Assembly: GCA_029934695.1 (NCBI GenBank)
Contig: JAOZLU010000083.1
Coordinates: 1 to 17,690, forward strand
Reading direction: 5' to 3'
DNA length: 17,690 nt
Source of the DNA: Desulfobacterales bacterium
GTDB taxonomy: Bacteria > Desulfobacterota > Desulfobacteria > Desulfobacterales > 4be13
Of this stretch, positions 1 through 7,424 are shown in pieces. The position numbers and the translations under genes are program-made. The notes beneath the pieces were generated by a model. That model saw only the letters and a program-made list of their open reading frames with translations, had not been told where the DNA came from and ran no database searches. The stretch's first letter is position 1. Each line of letters starts with the position of its first letter.

Positions 1-29
1 ATTTGTTATTTGATTTTCAAAGGGCATTT

Positions 30-1658
30 ATGAAATTCAAAAGATTCAGAGATTGGGGCATGGTGTCGAAGATAATGACGATACAGCTGCTTACCTTCAT
101 AAGCATTTTTATGATGCTGACATTTTATTTTTTGCCCCTTGTTGAAAAAAAGCTGATGAGGGAAAAGGCGTTTGCCACAAAGAGTGTGGTCGAGGTTGCC
201 TTTACGCTCATTTCCGCGCATTATTCAAAGGGAGAATTCGCAACGGATGAGGCGCAAAAGGAAGCAATGATGAGCATCAGATCACTTCGCTATAACGATG
301 ACAATTATTTCTGGATCAACGACCTTGATTCTGTAACGCTGATGCATCCCGATCCTGGACAGGTGGGAAGAGACCTGAGCAATGTGAAGGACGCTGACGG
401 CAAATATTTTATGAACGAGTTTGTGAGTGTCTGTAAAAAAAGAGGGGAAGGTTTTGTTGACTATTCCTGGCCCAGACCGGATTCAGACAAACCAGTTCCG
501 AAGATTTCTTATGTCAGACTCTTCAAACCTTGGGGATGGATCGTGGGAAGCGGCATCTATGTTGATGATGTTGAGCTTGAAATACGCAGGATGCGTTTTC
601 AGATCATTTTAGTGACGCTCGTTTTATCCGTTCTCCTTGTGATTCTGGCATACATTGTCGCCCGTATCATCAGCCGTCCGTTGTGCGAAGCTGTGTATGC
701 GTTTCATCAGATCGCCCAAGGGAACCTGGCCGTCGCGGTCCCGTCCGAAAGCAGGCAGGACGAGGTGGGGATATTGATGAAAGCCTTCCGCAACATGCTG
801 GACAAGCTCCGCAACCAGACCCGTGCAATAACGGAAGGCACCCGGACAATAGCCGCTTCCATCAGCCAGATTTCCACCACGGCCAGTCAGTTGGCTGCAA
901 GTTCCTCTGAAACATCCAGTTCAGTAAGTGAAATCAGTGTCACCGTGGAGGAGGTCAGGCAAACTGCTCATGTTTCCAATGAGAAAGCCGAATCTGTGGC
1001 GAGAATCGCCGAACAGTCCGCCCACATCTCCGAAAGAGGAAAAAAGGCCACAGAGGATTCTGTCTCCGGCATGGACCATATAAGGGAAGAAATGGGGTAT
1101 ATTTCTGAAAGTATTGCAAAATTGAGTGAGCAGACCCACAGTATCGAAGAAATTATCAACGCTGTGGACGATCTGGCGGATCAGTCCAACCTTCTTTCAG
1201 TCAACGCATCCATAGAGGCGGCCAAGGCGGGAGAACACGGCAGAGGGTTTGCCGTTGTCGCACAGGAGGTGAAATCCCTTGCCGATCAGTCCAAAGAAGC
1301 CACAAAGCAGGTGAAAACCATATTGAATGACATCCGGAAAGCAGTCGGTGCCGCAGTGACCGCTACAGAGCGGGGGAGCCGGGCCGTTGAGGCAGGCGTG
1401 TATCTCTCCGGTCAGTCAGACGATTCCATTGACATGCTGGCGGACAGCGTCTCAAAATCCGCACACGCGGCCATTCAGATTGCCGCCTCAAGTCAGGAAC
1501 AACTGGCCGGGATGGATCAGCTGGGCGGGGCAATGGAAAATATCAAAGTTGCAAGTATGCAAAATGCAGATATCGCCAGTCAGTTGGAAATGGCATCAGA
1601 AAATCTTAATCATCTGGGACAGAATATGAAGCAACTGGCATCAATGTTCAAAGCCTGA
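30..1658 (+). CDS. Methyl-accepting chemotaxis protein with sCache-type sensor
   Basis: This is an inner-membrane chemoreceptor that passes a periplasmic ligand signal to the CheA encoded next to it. A first membrane segment lies at about residues 16-38. The periplasmic domain (about 45-190) has the FWINDLD, MHP and WGWIVGSGIY features of single-Cache (sCache_2) sensors. A second membrane segment follows at about 192-214, then HAMP and a long coiled-coil signalling domain. The hairpin tip EAAKAGEHGRGFAVVAQEV is at about 396-414 and is nearly canonical. I chose ATG at 30 because AAAGGG precedes it by 5 bases; an in-frame TTG at 3 has no upstream sequence to judge, and ATG at 60 is also possible. 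The length (542 aa) is normal for the family. There is no CheR-tethering pentapeptide at the C-terminus, which ends in MFKA. The ligand is unknown. The 109-bp gap to cheA carries heptad repeats. Confidence 0.95.
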   Translation: MKFKRFRDWGMVSKIMTIQLLTFISIFMMLTFYFLPLVEKKLMREKAFATKSVVEVAFTLISAHYSKGEFATDEAQKEAMMSIRSLRYNDDNYFWINDLDSVTLMHPDPGQVGRDLSNVKDADGKYFMNEFVSVCKKRGEGFVDYSWPRPDSDKPVPKISYVRLFKPWGWIVGSGIYVDDVELEIRRMRFQIILVTLVLSVLLVILAYIVARIISRPLCEAVYAFHQIAQGNLAVAVPSESRQDEVGILMKAFRNMLDKLRNQTRAITEGTRTIAASISQISTTASQLAASSSETSSSVSEISVTVEEVRQTAHVSNEKAESVARIAEQSAHISERGKKATEDSVSGMDHIREEMGYISESIAKLSEQTHSIEEIINAVDDLADQSNLLSVNASIEAAKAGEHGRGFAVVAQEVKSLADQSKEATKQVKTILNDIRKAVGAAVTATERGSRAVEAGVYLSGQSDDSIDMLADSVSKSAHAAIQIAASSQEQLAGMDQLGGAMENIKVASMQNADIASQLEMASENLNHLGQNMKQLASMFKA

Positions 1659-1695
1659 TGTTTGGATGCTTAATGTTTGATTTTCAAGAGGTTAA

Positions 1696-1765
1696 GGTTG
1701 AAAGTCAGCGTGGTCTTTTCACTTTTCACTTTTCATTTTCAACTTTCAACTGCATCTGAGGTGAT
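1696..1765 (+). repeat. Heptad array and inverted arms at the receptor/cheA junction
   Basis: Five tandem 7-mers run from 1715 to 1749: CTTTTCA three times, then TTTTCAA and CTTTCAA. The end of the array gives ACTTTCAAC (1742-1750), the exact reverse complement of GTTGAAAGT (1697-1705), so the region can fold with the array in the loop. The cheA ribosome binding site GAGGTGAT (1758-1765) follows immediately. Confidence 0.8.
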
Positions 1766-1767
1766 AT

Positions 1768-4278
1768 ATGAACGAGCAAAAATTGCTTAAAAAACTCCGG
1801 AGAGCTTTCAAAATGGAGGCTGAAGAGCGTCTGGCAAACCTTTCCTCCAGCTTGCTGGAACTTGAGAATACATCTGCTTCGGATAAACAGGATGCTGTTT
1901 TGGAAACAGTCTTCAGGGAAGCTCACAGCCTGAAAGGTGCCGCCCGGGCAGTCAATCTGATGGAGATTGAAACACTGTGTCAGTCTATTGAAGGCGTTTT
2001 TGCAGATTTGAAAAAAAACGCAGTTTCAGTATCGCCAAAACTCTTTGACGCGCTTCATCATTCTGTACAAGCCATTGAAAACTTCATGATTGATGAATCC
2101 CCTCATAATAAAAAAGATATTGAAGGGTTGGTTCATAAGATTGAAGGTCTGAAGCATGACAGCGTAATTGAAAGTGAAAACCCGGAAGTTGAAGAGGAGC
2201 CGGAAGTTGAAAAAGAAAATTCAAAATTTGAAAATGGAAATCTGATATCCGAAAGTGAAGAATCGGAATTTGAAAATGAGTGCAGGACAGAAATCGCGGA
2301 GCTGACAGAAATCGAAGAAACCTCTCTGGATAAAGAAAAATCAGCCTCCTTACCTGTTAATGACCTAAACCTGATTTCCTGCATCCAAAGCAAACCGCTG
2401 ATCTCGGAAAGCATAAGAATTTCCACTTCCAAGTTGGATTCACTCCTGCTGGAGGCCGAAGAACTGGCTTCTCTGAAGCTGATATGGGGGCAGCGTGTGC
2501 TGAACCTTCGGGAGATGGTGGATGCTTATGAGCATTGGAAAAAAAAATGGGTGCGGGCCGAGCCGGAATACCGGGCGTTGCGGAATCTTATGTCCGCTCA
2601 AAATACAAAGTCCGGGACGGACAGTTCCGAAGGCATTTTATATGAAGATACTGCGCCTGCCCTCAATCCGTTATCAGCCTTTGAGCCGTCATTAAACGCG
2701 CTGACGGCTTTTCTTGATTGGAATCAGAAGCATATCCGCTCATTAGGCAGGGAAATAAGGCAGTTGACAAAAGCCGCTGAACAGGATCACCGAATCCTTT
2801 CGAGAATGGTGGATGACCTTCTGGATGACATGAAAAAAGTGATGATGCTCCCTTTTTCCACCCTCTTTGGAATATTCCCGATAATGGTTCGTGATATCTC
2901 ACGGGACCAGGGAAAGGAAGCGGAACTGGTGCTGGAAGGAGGCGATATTGAGATAGACAGGCGGATTCTTGAGGAAATGAAAGACCCTCTCACTCATCTG
3001 CTGCGCAATGCCATTGACCACGGGCTGGAAGACACTGATACCCGGATAAAACGCCAAAAACAGCGCCGCGGCTCCATAAAACTGGCCGTATGCCAGACAG
3101 AAAGCAATAAGGTCGAAATCCTGCTCTCAGACGACGGGGGCGGAATTGATATTGCACGGATAAAGGAAAAAGCCGTAAAATCGGGGATCATCTCTGAAAA
3201 GAAAGCAGAAGATATTGATGACCAGGAGGCACTGTCGCTGATCTTCCGATCTGGAATTTCCTCAAGCAAAATTATCACTGAACTCTCAGGCAGGGGACTC
3301 GGACTTGCCATTGTTCAGGAAAAGGTTGAAAAACTTGGCGGACTGTTATATATAGAAACAGAGTTTGGCAGAGGCTCATCCTTCAGGATACAGTTACCAG
3401 TGACACTGGCCACATTCAGAGGGGTTCTTGTCCAGGTGGCCGAGGATATGTTCATTGTGCCTGCACCCCATGTGGATTGCGTGTTGAAAATCAGGTCGGA
3501 AGAAGTGAAGAGCGTTGAAAACAGAGCCACCATTTCTTTGGGCGGGGATGTGCTTCCTTTGGCAGATATTGCGGATATTCTGGAACTGAAAGGCTCAGAT
3601 TCAAAACCTGATTCAGATGGGAGGGCCAAAACGCAGAATTCAAATTTTTTGATGATAATTGTTTTGGGAACCGGACAGAAACGGATTGCCTTCAGAGTGG
3701 ACAAAATCTTAGATGAGCAGGAGGTACTGGTAAAAAGTCTTGGCAAACAGCTCCGCAGGGTCCCCAATGTTTCCGGCGCAACGATTCTGGGAACCGGAAA
3801 GGTGGTTCCCATTCTGAATGTTCATGATCTGCTGAAATCGCCATTGCAAAACAGCTTCAGACCCATCGAAAAACGGATGGTCAAAGCTGAAGTAGCTGAA
3901 GCAGCTGAACCCAAAAAACACTCAATTTTAATTGCAGAGGATTCTATCACTTCCAGAATGCTGATAAAAAATATTTTGGAGGCCGCGGGATATTCTGTTA
4001 AGACGGCTGTGGATGGCCAGGCCGCCTACACCATCCTTAAAACCGAACCGTTTGATGCGGTGGTTTCAGATGTGGAAATGCCGAGAATGAGCGGCTTTGA
4101 ACTGACAGCAAATATCCGCAGCAATAAAAAAATCGCAGAGACCCCGGTGGTTCTGGTGACCAGTCTGGACTCCCGGGAAGACCGGGAACGGGGCATTGAT
4201 GTCGGAGCCAACGCCTATATTGTGAAAAGCAGTTTTGACCAGAGCAACCTTTTGGAAGTTATCAGCAGGCTGATCTGA
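1768..4278 (+). CDS. cheA: Hybrid chemotaxis histidine kinase CheA with C-terminal receiver
   Basis: This cytoplasmic kinase autophosphorylates in response to the receptor and passes phosphate to response regulators. The domain order is: Hpt (1-110, phospho-accepting His53 in AHSLKGAARA); an acidic Glu/Ser-rich linker (about 125-210) where a P2 domain would usually lie; an enlarged dimerisation region (about 215-375); the ATPase with N box LLRNAIDHGLE (Asn414), G1 SDDGGGID and G2 GRGLGLAIVQ; a CheW-like domain (about 530-685); and a receiver (706-836) with phospho-accepting Asp768 in SDVEMPRMSG. At 836 aa it is longer than classical CheA because of the fused receiver, as in WspE/FrzE-type kinases. 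Start ATG 1768 has a strong GAGGTGAT site. The receiver may act as a phosphate sink or internal regulator (inference). No free cheW or cheY is seen here, so the built-in CheW-like domain may do the receptor coupling or a partner is encoded upstream. Confidence 0.96.
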   Translation: MNEQKLLKKLRRAFKMEAEERLANLSSSLLELENTSASDKQDAVLETVFREAHSLKGAARAVNLMEIETLCQSIEGVFADLKKNAVSVSPKLFDALHHSVQAIENFMIDESPHNKKDIEGLVHKIEGLKHDSVIESENPEVEEEPEVEKENSKFENGNLISESEESEFENECRTEIAELTEIEETSLDKEKSASLPVNDLNLISCIQSKPLISESIRISTSKLDSLLLEAEELASLKLIWGQRVLNLREMVDAYEHWKKKWVRAEPEYRALRNLMSAQNTKSGTDSSEGILYEDTAPALNPLSAFEPSLNALTAFLDWNQKHIRSLGREIRQLTKAAEQDHRILSRMVDDLLDDMKKVMMLPFSTLFGIFPIMVRDISRDQGKEAELVLEGGDIEIDRRILEEMKDPLTHLLRNAIDHGLEDTDTRIKRQKQRRGSIKLAVCQTESNKVEILLSDDGGGIDIARIKEKAVKSGIISEKKAEDIDDQEALSLIFRSGISSSKIITELSGRGLGLAIVQEKVEKLGGLLYIETEFGRGSSFRIQLPVTLATFRGVLVQVAEDMFIVPAPHVDCVLKIRSEEVKSVENRATISLGGDVLPLADIADILELKGSDSKPDSDGRAKTQNSNFLMIIVLGTGQKRIAFRVDKILDEQEVLVKSLGKQLRRVPNVSGATILGTGKVVPILNVHDLLKSPLQNSFRPIEKRMVKAEVAEAAEPKKHSILIAEDSITSRMLIKNILEAAGYSVKTAVDGQAAYTILKTEPFDAVVSDVEMPRMSGFELTANIRSNKKIAETPVVLVTSLDSREDRERGIDVGANAYIVKSSFDQSNLLEVISRLI

Positions 4279-4313
4279 AATCAGTGATAAAAGAGGAATG
4301 AGAAGTGACAGCT

Positions 4314-4361
4314 GACCAATTGCCAATCCTCAATGAGCAGTGAACAATGCCAATACCCAAT
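4314..4361 (+). repeat. Degenerate CAAT heptads over the start of the GGDEF gene
   Basis: A run of 7-mers ending in CAAT or a variant: GACCAAT, TGCCAAT, CCTCAAT, GAGCAGT, GAACAAT (4314-4348), then TGCCAAT (4348-4354) and ACCCAAT (4355-4361). The array runs through the start codon at 4347, so codons 1-5 (MPIPN) are made of repeat. No convincing Shine-Dalgarno sequence precedes the start, and no clear inverted arm is seen at this junction. Confidence 0.65.
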
Positions 4362-5297
4362 GAAAATATTGACATTCTGATTGTGGAAGACAGCCAGACC
4401 CAGGCATTGCTGCTGCAACTGATCCTTGAAGAACAGGGATACCGGATTACAGTGGCCCGCAACGGCATGGAAGGACTGAATCAGCTTCAAAAAGGGTTCT
4501 TCCCCATTGTCATCACGGATTGGGTCATGCCCGAAATGAACGGTTTTGAATTCTGCCAAGCCATCAGGAGCCGGGAGGATTTTCCAGGATATGTCTATAT
4601 TATCCTCCTGACAGCGGCGAAAAAATCAAAAAATGACATCATCGCGGGATTGGAAGCCGGGGCAGATGATTACCTTATCAAGCCGGTGGATGAGACGGAG
4701 CTGGCCGCCCGGCTGAATACCGCCAAACGGATCATAAAACTTGAGTATTCCCTGCGGAAACGTAATGAGGAAATAGCGATCTTATCCATTACGGATCCCC
4801 TGACCAAGACTTATAACCGGAGGTATCTGAATGATCATCTGCCTGCCGCGATGAAGCATGCTTTCAGATACAATCACCCGCTGTCCGTGGTTATTTGTGA
4901 TATTGATCATTTTAAAAAAGTCAATGATACTTACGGGCACCAGGCCGGGGACAAGGTGCTGGCGGAATTTGTCCAATATCTCAGAGAGTCCATTCGTGAG
5001 GAAAGCGACTGGGTGGTAAGATATGGCGGTGAGGAATTTCTCATTGTCCTGCCTGAGACAAATATGAAAGGCGCATACAAGGCCGCAGAAAGATATCGTT
5101 TTCTGGTTTCTCAGTCAACGATCACAACCGGGGCCGGAGAAATAAAAATTACGGCCAGCTTCGGAGCAGCATGTGTCTCTCCTTCGGCGAAAGGCCGACA
5201 GGTAACTATGGAAGCCCTGATAGAAGCAGCAGATCAATGCCTGTATCGGGCTAAGGAAGAAGGAAGAAACAGGAGTTTTGCAGTATTATTGGAATAA
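4347..5297 (+). CDS. Response regulator diguanylate cyclase (REC-GGDEF)
   Basis: The protein probably makes cyclic di-GMP from two GTP when its receiver is phosphorylated by the neighbouring CheA. The N-terminal receiver (about 8-128) has the acidic pair Glu14/Asp15, phospho-accepting Asp58 in ITDWVMPEMNG, and a switch Lys in DDYLIKPVD. A short helical linker leads to the GGDEF domain (about 145-316), with metal-binding CDIDHFKKVNDTYGH and an intact signature GGEEF at 227-231, so it should be active. The product-inhibition site (RxxD) is not in register: the residues before RYGGEEF read REESDWVV, placing Arg four rather than three residues before Asp. The REC-GGDEF layout matches WspR or PleD halves. 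It sits between cheA and cheB, which suggests it is the main output of the pathway. ATG 4347 is the only plausible start, because an in-frame stop lies at 4341. Confidence 0.94.
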   Translation: MPIPNENIDILIVEDSQTQALLLQLILEEQGYRITVARNGMEGLNQLQKGFFPIVITDWVMPEMNGFEFCQAIRSREDFPGYVYIILLTAAKKSKNDIIAGLEAGADDYLIKPVDETELAARLNTAKRIIKLEYSLRKRNEEIAILSITDPLTKTYNRRYLNDHLPAAMKHAFRYNHPLSVVICDIDHFKKVNDTYGHQAGDKVLAEFVQYLRESIREESDWVVRYGGEEFLIVLPETNMKGAYKAAERYRFLVSQSTITTGAGEIKITASFGAACVSPSAKGRQVTMEALIEAADQCLYRAKEEGRNRSFAVLLE

Positions 5298-5306
5298 GGA
5301 ATTGAC

Positions 5307-5360
5307 GATTGAAGACTGGCTGCTGTCCTTCCAATCTTCAATCTTCAATCTTCAATTTAC
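5307..5360 (+). repeat. Heptad array and hairpin before cheB
   Basis: AATCTTC is repeated three times (5333-5353), followed by AATTTAC. Its left part (5331-5343) pairs with 5307-5319 at 12 of 13 positions across an 11-nt loop, giving a stable hairpin just after the GGDEF gene. There is no T-tract, so it is not an obvious terminator. The cheB site AGGGG (5361-5365) lies directly behind the array. Confidence 0.8.
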
Positions 5361-5372
5361 AGGGGAATTATT

Positions 5373-6476
5373 ATGATTAAAGTCCTCATTGTGGATGATT
5401 CGCCGACAATTCAGGAGTACCTCCGACATATTATCAGTATGGATGAGGAACTCGAAGTTGCGGGAATGGCCAGAGACGGAGATGAGGCTGTCAGGTTGGT
5501 GCAGAAGACGCATCCTGACGTTGTCACCATGGATATCCAGATGCCCCGGATGGATGGCTATGAGGCCACGCGGAAAATCATGGAAGTCCATCCCGTGCCT
5601 ATCGTCGTGATCAGCAGCACTCTGGACCCCGAACAGGTCAGCGACACTTTCCGGGCCATCAGAGCCGGAGCTGTTGCCGCGCTGGAAAAACCCAAAGGGC
5701 CCGGTCATCCTGAATCTGACCGCATGGCTGCGAAAATTGTTCAGACCGTCAAGCTGATGTCCGAAGTCAGGGTGGTGAAGCGTTTCAGCCCTGCAAACAG
5801 ACGGACGGATCGGAAATCAGGAGCTTCTCGTGATATCCCGTCAAAATGCGTCTCTGTCTGTCCTGACAAAAGCGGGAAGGTTCGTGATATTCGGCCCCGC
5901 GAGGTAAAGGTGGTGGCAATCGGCGCTTCCACAGGAGGGCCGCCTGTCATTCGGACCATCCTTTCAAATTTGCCGGAGAATTTTCCGGTTCCGATACTGC
6001 TTGTACAGCATATTGCCCCTGGTTTCCTTCAGGGGATGGTGGAATGGCTGGACAAAGAGAGCGCACTTTCGCTTCAAATCTCCAATCATGGGGAACGGAT
6101 AAGGGCGGGGCATGCCTATTTTGCTCCGGATGGTTATCATACAGGAATCAGCAGAACAGGGGAGATTCTTCTCAGCAGAAACTCTCCGGTAAACGGCCTG
6201 CGGCCGTCCGTTTCCCACCTTTTCCAGTCTGTTGCGGAGGCGTTCGGAAGGAGAGCCGCGGGAGTGCTGCTCACCGGTATGGGAAAAGACGGGGCACCGG
6301 AGCTTAAACTGATGAGGGAGGCGGGTGCTGTCACCATCGCCCAGGACAAAGAAAGTTCTGTTGTCCATGGGATGCCGGGAGAAGCAATAAAGCTTGAAGC
6401 GGCGAAACATATCCTCTCTCCTGAAGAAATCGCTGATTTTCTCTGTCAGCTTGAAAGGATAAGGGGTAAGGGGTAA
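5373..6476 (+). CDS. cheB: Chemotaxis response regulator methylesterase/deamidase CheB
   Basis: CheB removes methyl groups from, and deamidates, receptor glutamates/glutamines when phosphorylated, giving adaptation. The receiver (1-125) has Asp8/Asp9 and phospho-accepting Asp54 in TMDIQMPRMDG. A basic linker (about 130-175) leads to the methylesterase domain (about 176-360). The catalytic triad is visible: Ser186 in GASTGG, His213 in VQHIAPGF and Asp306 in GMGKDGA. The spacing is close to that of the E. coli enzyme. Start ATG 5373 has AGGGG seven bases upstream. The final residues (ERIRGKG) are encoded by heptad-repeat DNA that continues past the stop, so the natural C-terminus has probably been overwritten. 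The length (367 aa) is normal. Together with the adjacent CheR it forms the adaptation pair for the receptor encoded at the start of the window. Confidence 0.96.
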   Translation: MIKVLIVDDSPTIQEYLRHIISMDEELEVAGMARDGDEAVRLVQKTHPDVVTMDIQMPRMDGYEATRKIMEVHPVPIVVISSTLDPEQVSDTFRAIRAGAVAALEKPKGPGHPESDRMAAKIVQTVKLMSEVRVVKRFSPANRRTDRKSGASRDIPSKCVSVCPDKSGKVRDIRPREVKVVAIGASTGGPPVIRTILSNLPENFPVPILLVQHIAPGFLQGMVEWLDKESALSLQISNHGERIRAGHAYFAPDGYHTGISRTGEILLSRNSPVNGLRPSVSHLFQSVAEAFGRRAAGVLLTGMGKDGAPELKLMREAGAVTIAQDKESSVVHGMPGEAIKLEAAKHILSPEEIADFLCQLERIRGKG

Positions 6477-6518
6477 AGATCATCCCTTTACCCTTTATCC
6501 TTTACCCTTTACCCTCTC
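6457..6518 (+). repeat. Heptad hairpin spanning the cheB stop and the cheR leader
   Basis: The G-rich arm at 6457-6473 pairs over all 17 positions with 6484-6500, 15 Watson-Crick and 2 G:T/G:U pairs, leaving a 10-nt loop that holds the cheB stop TAA (6474-6476). Downstream, five 7-mers run from 6484 to 6518: CCCTTTA, CCCTTTA, TCCTTTA, CCCTTTA, CCCTCTC. The array ends 4 bases before the cheR start and leaves no room for a normal ribosome binding site. Confidence 0.85.
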
Positions 6519-6522
6519 AAAT

Positions 6523-7392
6523 ATGCATTCAGACATCCCAGATCATCTCATTTTACGACTGAGTGAATTTGTTCATTCTGAAATAGGTCTGTATTTTCCG
6601 GAAGACCGCTGGAGAAATCTAAGGCAGGGCATCATATCTGCGGCCAGGGATCTGGCCAGAGAATATAAGACCAATGATGATCCGGTAATGTGTATTCACC
6701 GGCTGTTATCCTCTCCGCTGACAAAAAAACAGCTTGACATACTGACGGAACATCTCACCATCGGTGAAACCTATTTTTTCAGAGATAAGAATCTGTTTCA
6801 GGTTCTGAGGAAAATTATTCTCCCGGAACTGATAAACTCGCGCAACGGAAAGAAAAAACATCTCAGATTCTGGAGTGCGGGATGCTGTACAGGCGAAGAA
6901 CCTTATTCCCTCGCCATTCTTATTGATCAGATGATACCTGTATGGCAGGAATGGCAGATAACGATACTGGCAACCGACATAAACGCCCGTTTTCTTCAAA
7001 AAGCTGAAAGAGGAATTTACAGAAAATGGTCATTTCGCAATACACCTCAATGGATCATAAAGAAATATTTTAAAAATAGAGGTCAGGATTGCTTTGAAAT
7101 TTCCCCGCACCTGAAAAAGATGATAACATTCACTCAACTCAATCTGGCAGGAAAGACCAGCTTTGATCATACACAGGGAGGCATGGATGCAATCTTTTGC
7201 CGTAATGTCCTCATGTATTTTGTTCCTGAGCTGAGACCATACACCATCGGACGATTTGTTCAATCTCTTTCAGAGGGAAGCTGGCTGATCGTAAGTCCAG
7301 GTGAAACAGCCTTTGTTCAACACTCGGGCCTGCATTTCGTCCGGTTTCCCGAAGTCATTCTTCACCGGAAAGAGGTGAGAGGTGAGAGGTGA
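6523..7392 (+). CDS. cheR: Chemotaxis protein methyltransferase CheR
   Basis: CheR transfers a methyl group from S-adenosylmethionine to receptor glutamates. The N-terminal helical domain (about 1-80) ends in the typical LTIGETYFFRD. The SAM-binding fold carries WSAGCCTGEEPYSLA, ATDIN and FCRNVLMYF. The protein lacks the TPR repeats of WspC and is 289 aa, a normal length for a plain CheR. ATG 6523 is the only credible start: no start codon lies between the in-frame stop at 6460 and this position. It is nevertheless preceded by C/T-rich heptad DNA without a Shine-Dalgarno sequence, so translation may depend on coupling to cheB or on the hairpin. The last residues (EVRGER) are encoded by AGAGGTG repeats, the third case in this operon where repeat DNA enters a reading frame. 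Confidence 0.95.
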   Translation: MHSDIPDHLILRLSEFVHSEIGLYFPEDRWRNLRQGIISAARDLAREYKTNDDPVMCIHRLLSSPLTKKQLDILTEHLTIGETYFFRDKNLFQVLRKIILPELINSRNGKKKHLRFWSAGCCTGEEPYSLAILIDQMIPVWQEWQITILATDINARFLQKAERGIYRKWSFRNTPQWIIKKYFKNRGQDCFEISPHLKKMITFTQLNLAGKTSFDHTQGGMDAIFCRNVLMYFVPELRPYTIGRFVQSLSEGSWLIVSPGETAFVQHSGLHFVRFPEVILHRKEVRGER

Positions 7393-7398
7393 GAGGCC
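7371..7398 (+). repeat. AGAGGTG heptad array at the cheR 3' end
   Basis: AGAGGTG occurs three times in direct tandem (7371-7391), followed by AGAGGCC (7392-7398). The first 20 bases encode the cheR C-terminus and the stop TGA (7390-7392) lies in the third copy. Confidence 0.85.
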
Positions 7399-7424
7399 AT
7401 CTGACTTGTGCCTCCTCATTTTTT
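7390..7424 (+). terminator. Probable intrinsic terminator of the che operon
   Basis: TGAGAGGC (7390-7397) pairs with GCCTCCTCA (7410-7418), with one bulged base, and is followed directly by six T residues (7419-7424). It works only in the plus direction, because the minus-strand reading has no T-tract. It overlaps the end of the convergent rng gene and appears to be built from the last heptads. The stem is short, so this is moderately sure. Confidence 0.5.

Noticed and set aside
3315..3812. 165-codon minus-strand ORF inside cheA
   Set aside because: It lies wholly within the CheW-like coding region and has no domain features, so it is an antisense shadow.
5964..6410. 148-codon minus-strand ORF inside cheB
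   Set aside because: It is antisense to the conserved methylesterase domain, with no start signal and no recognisable product.
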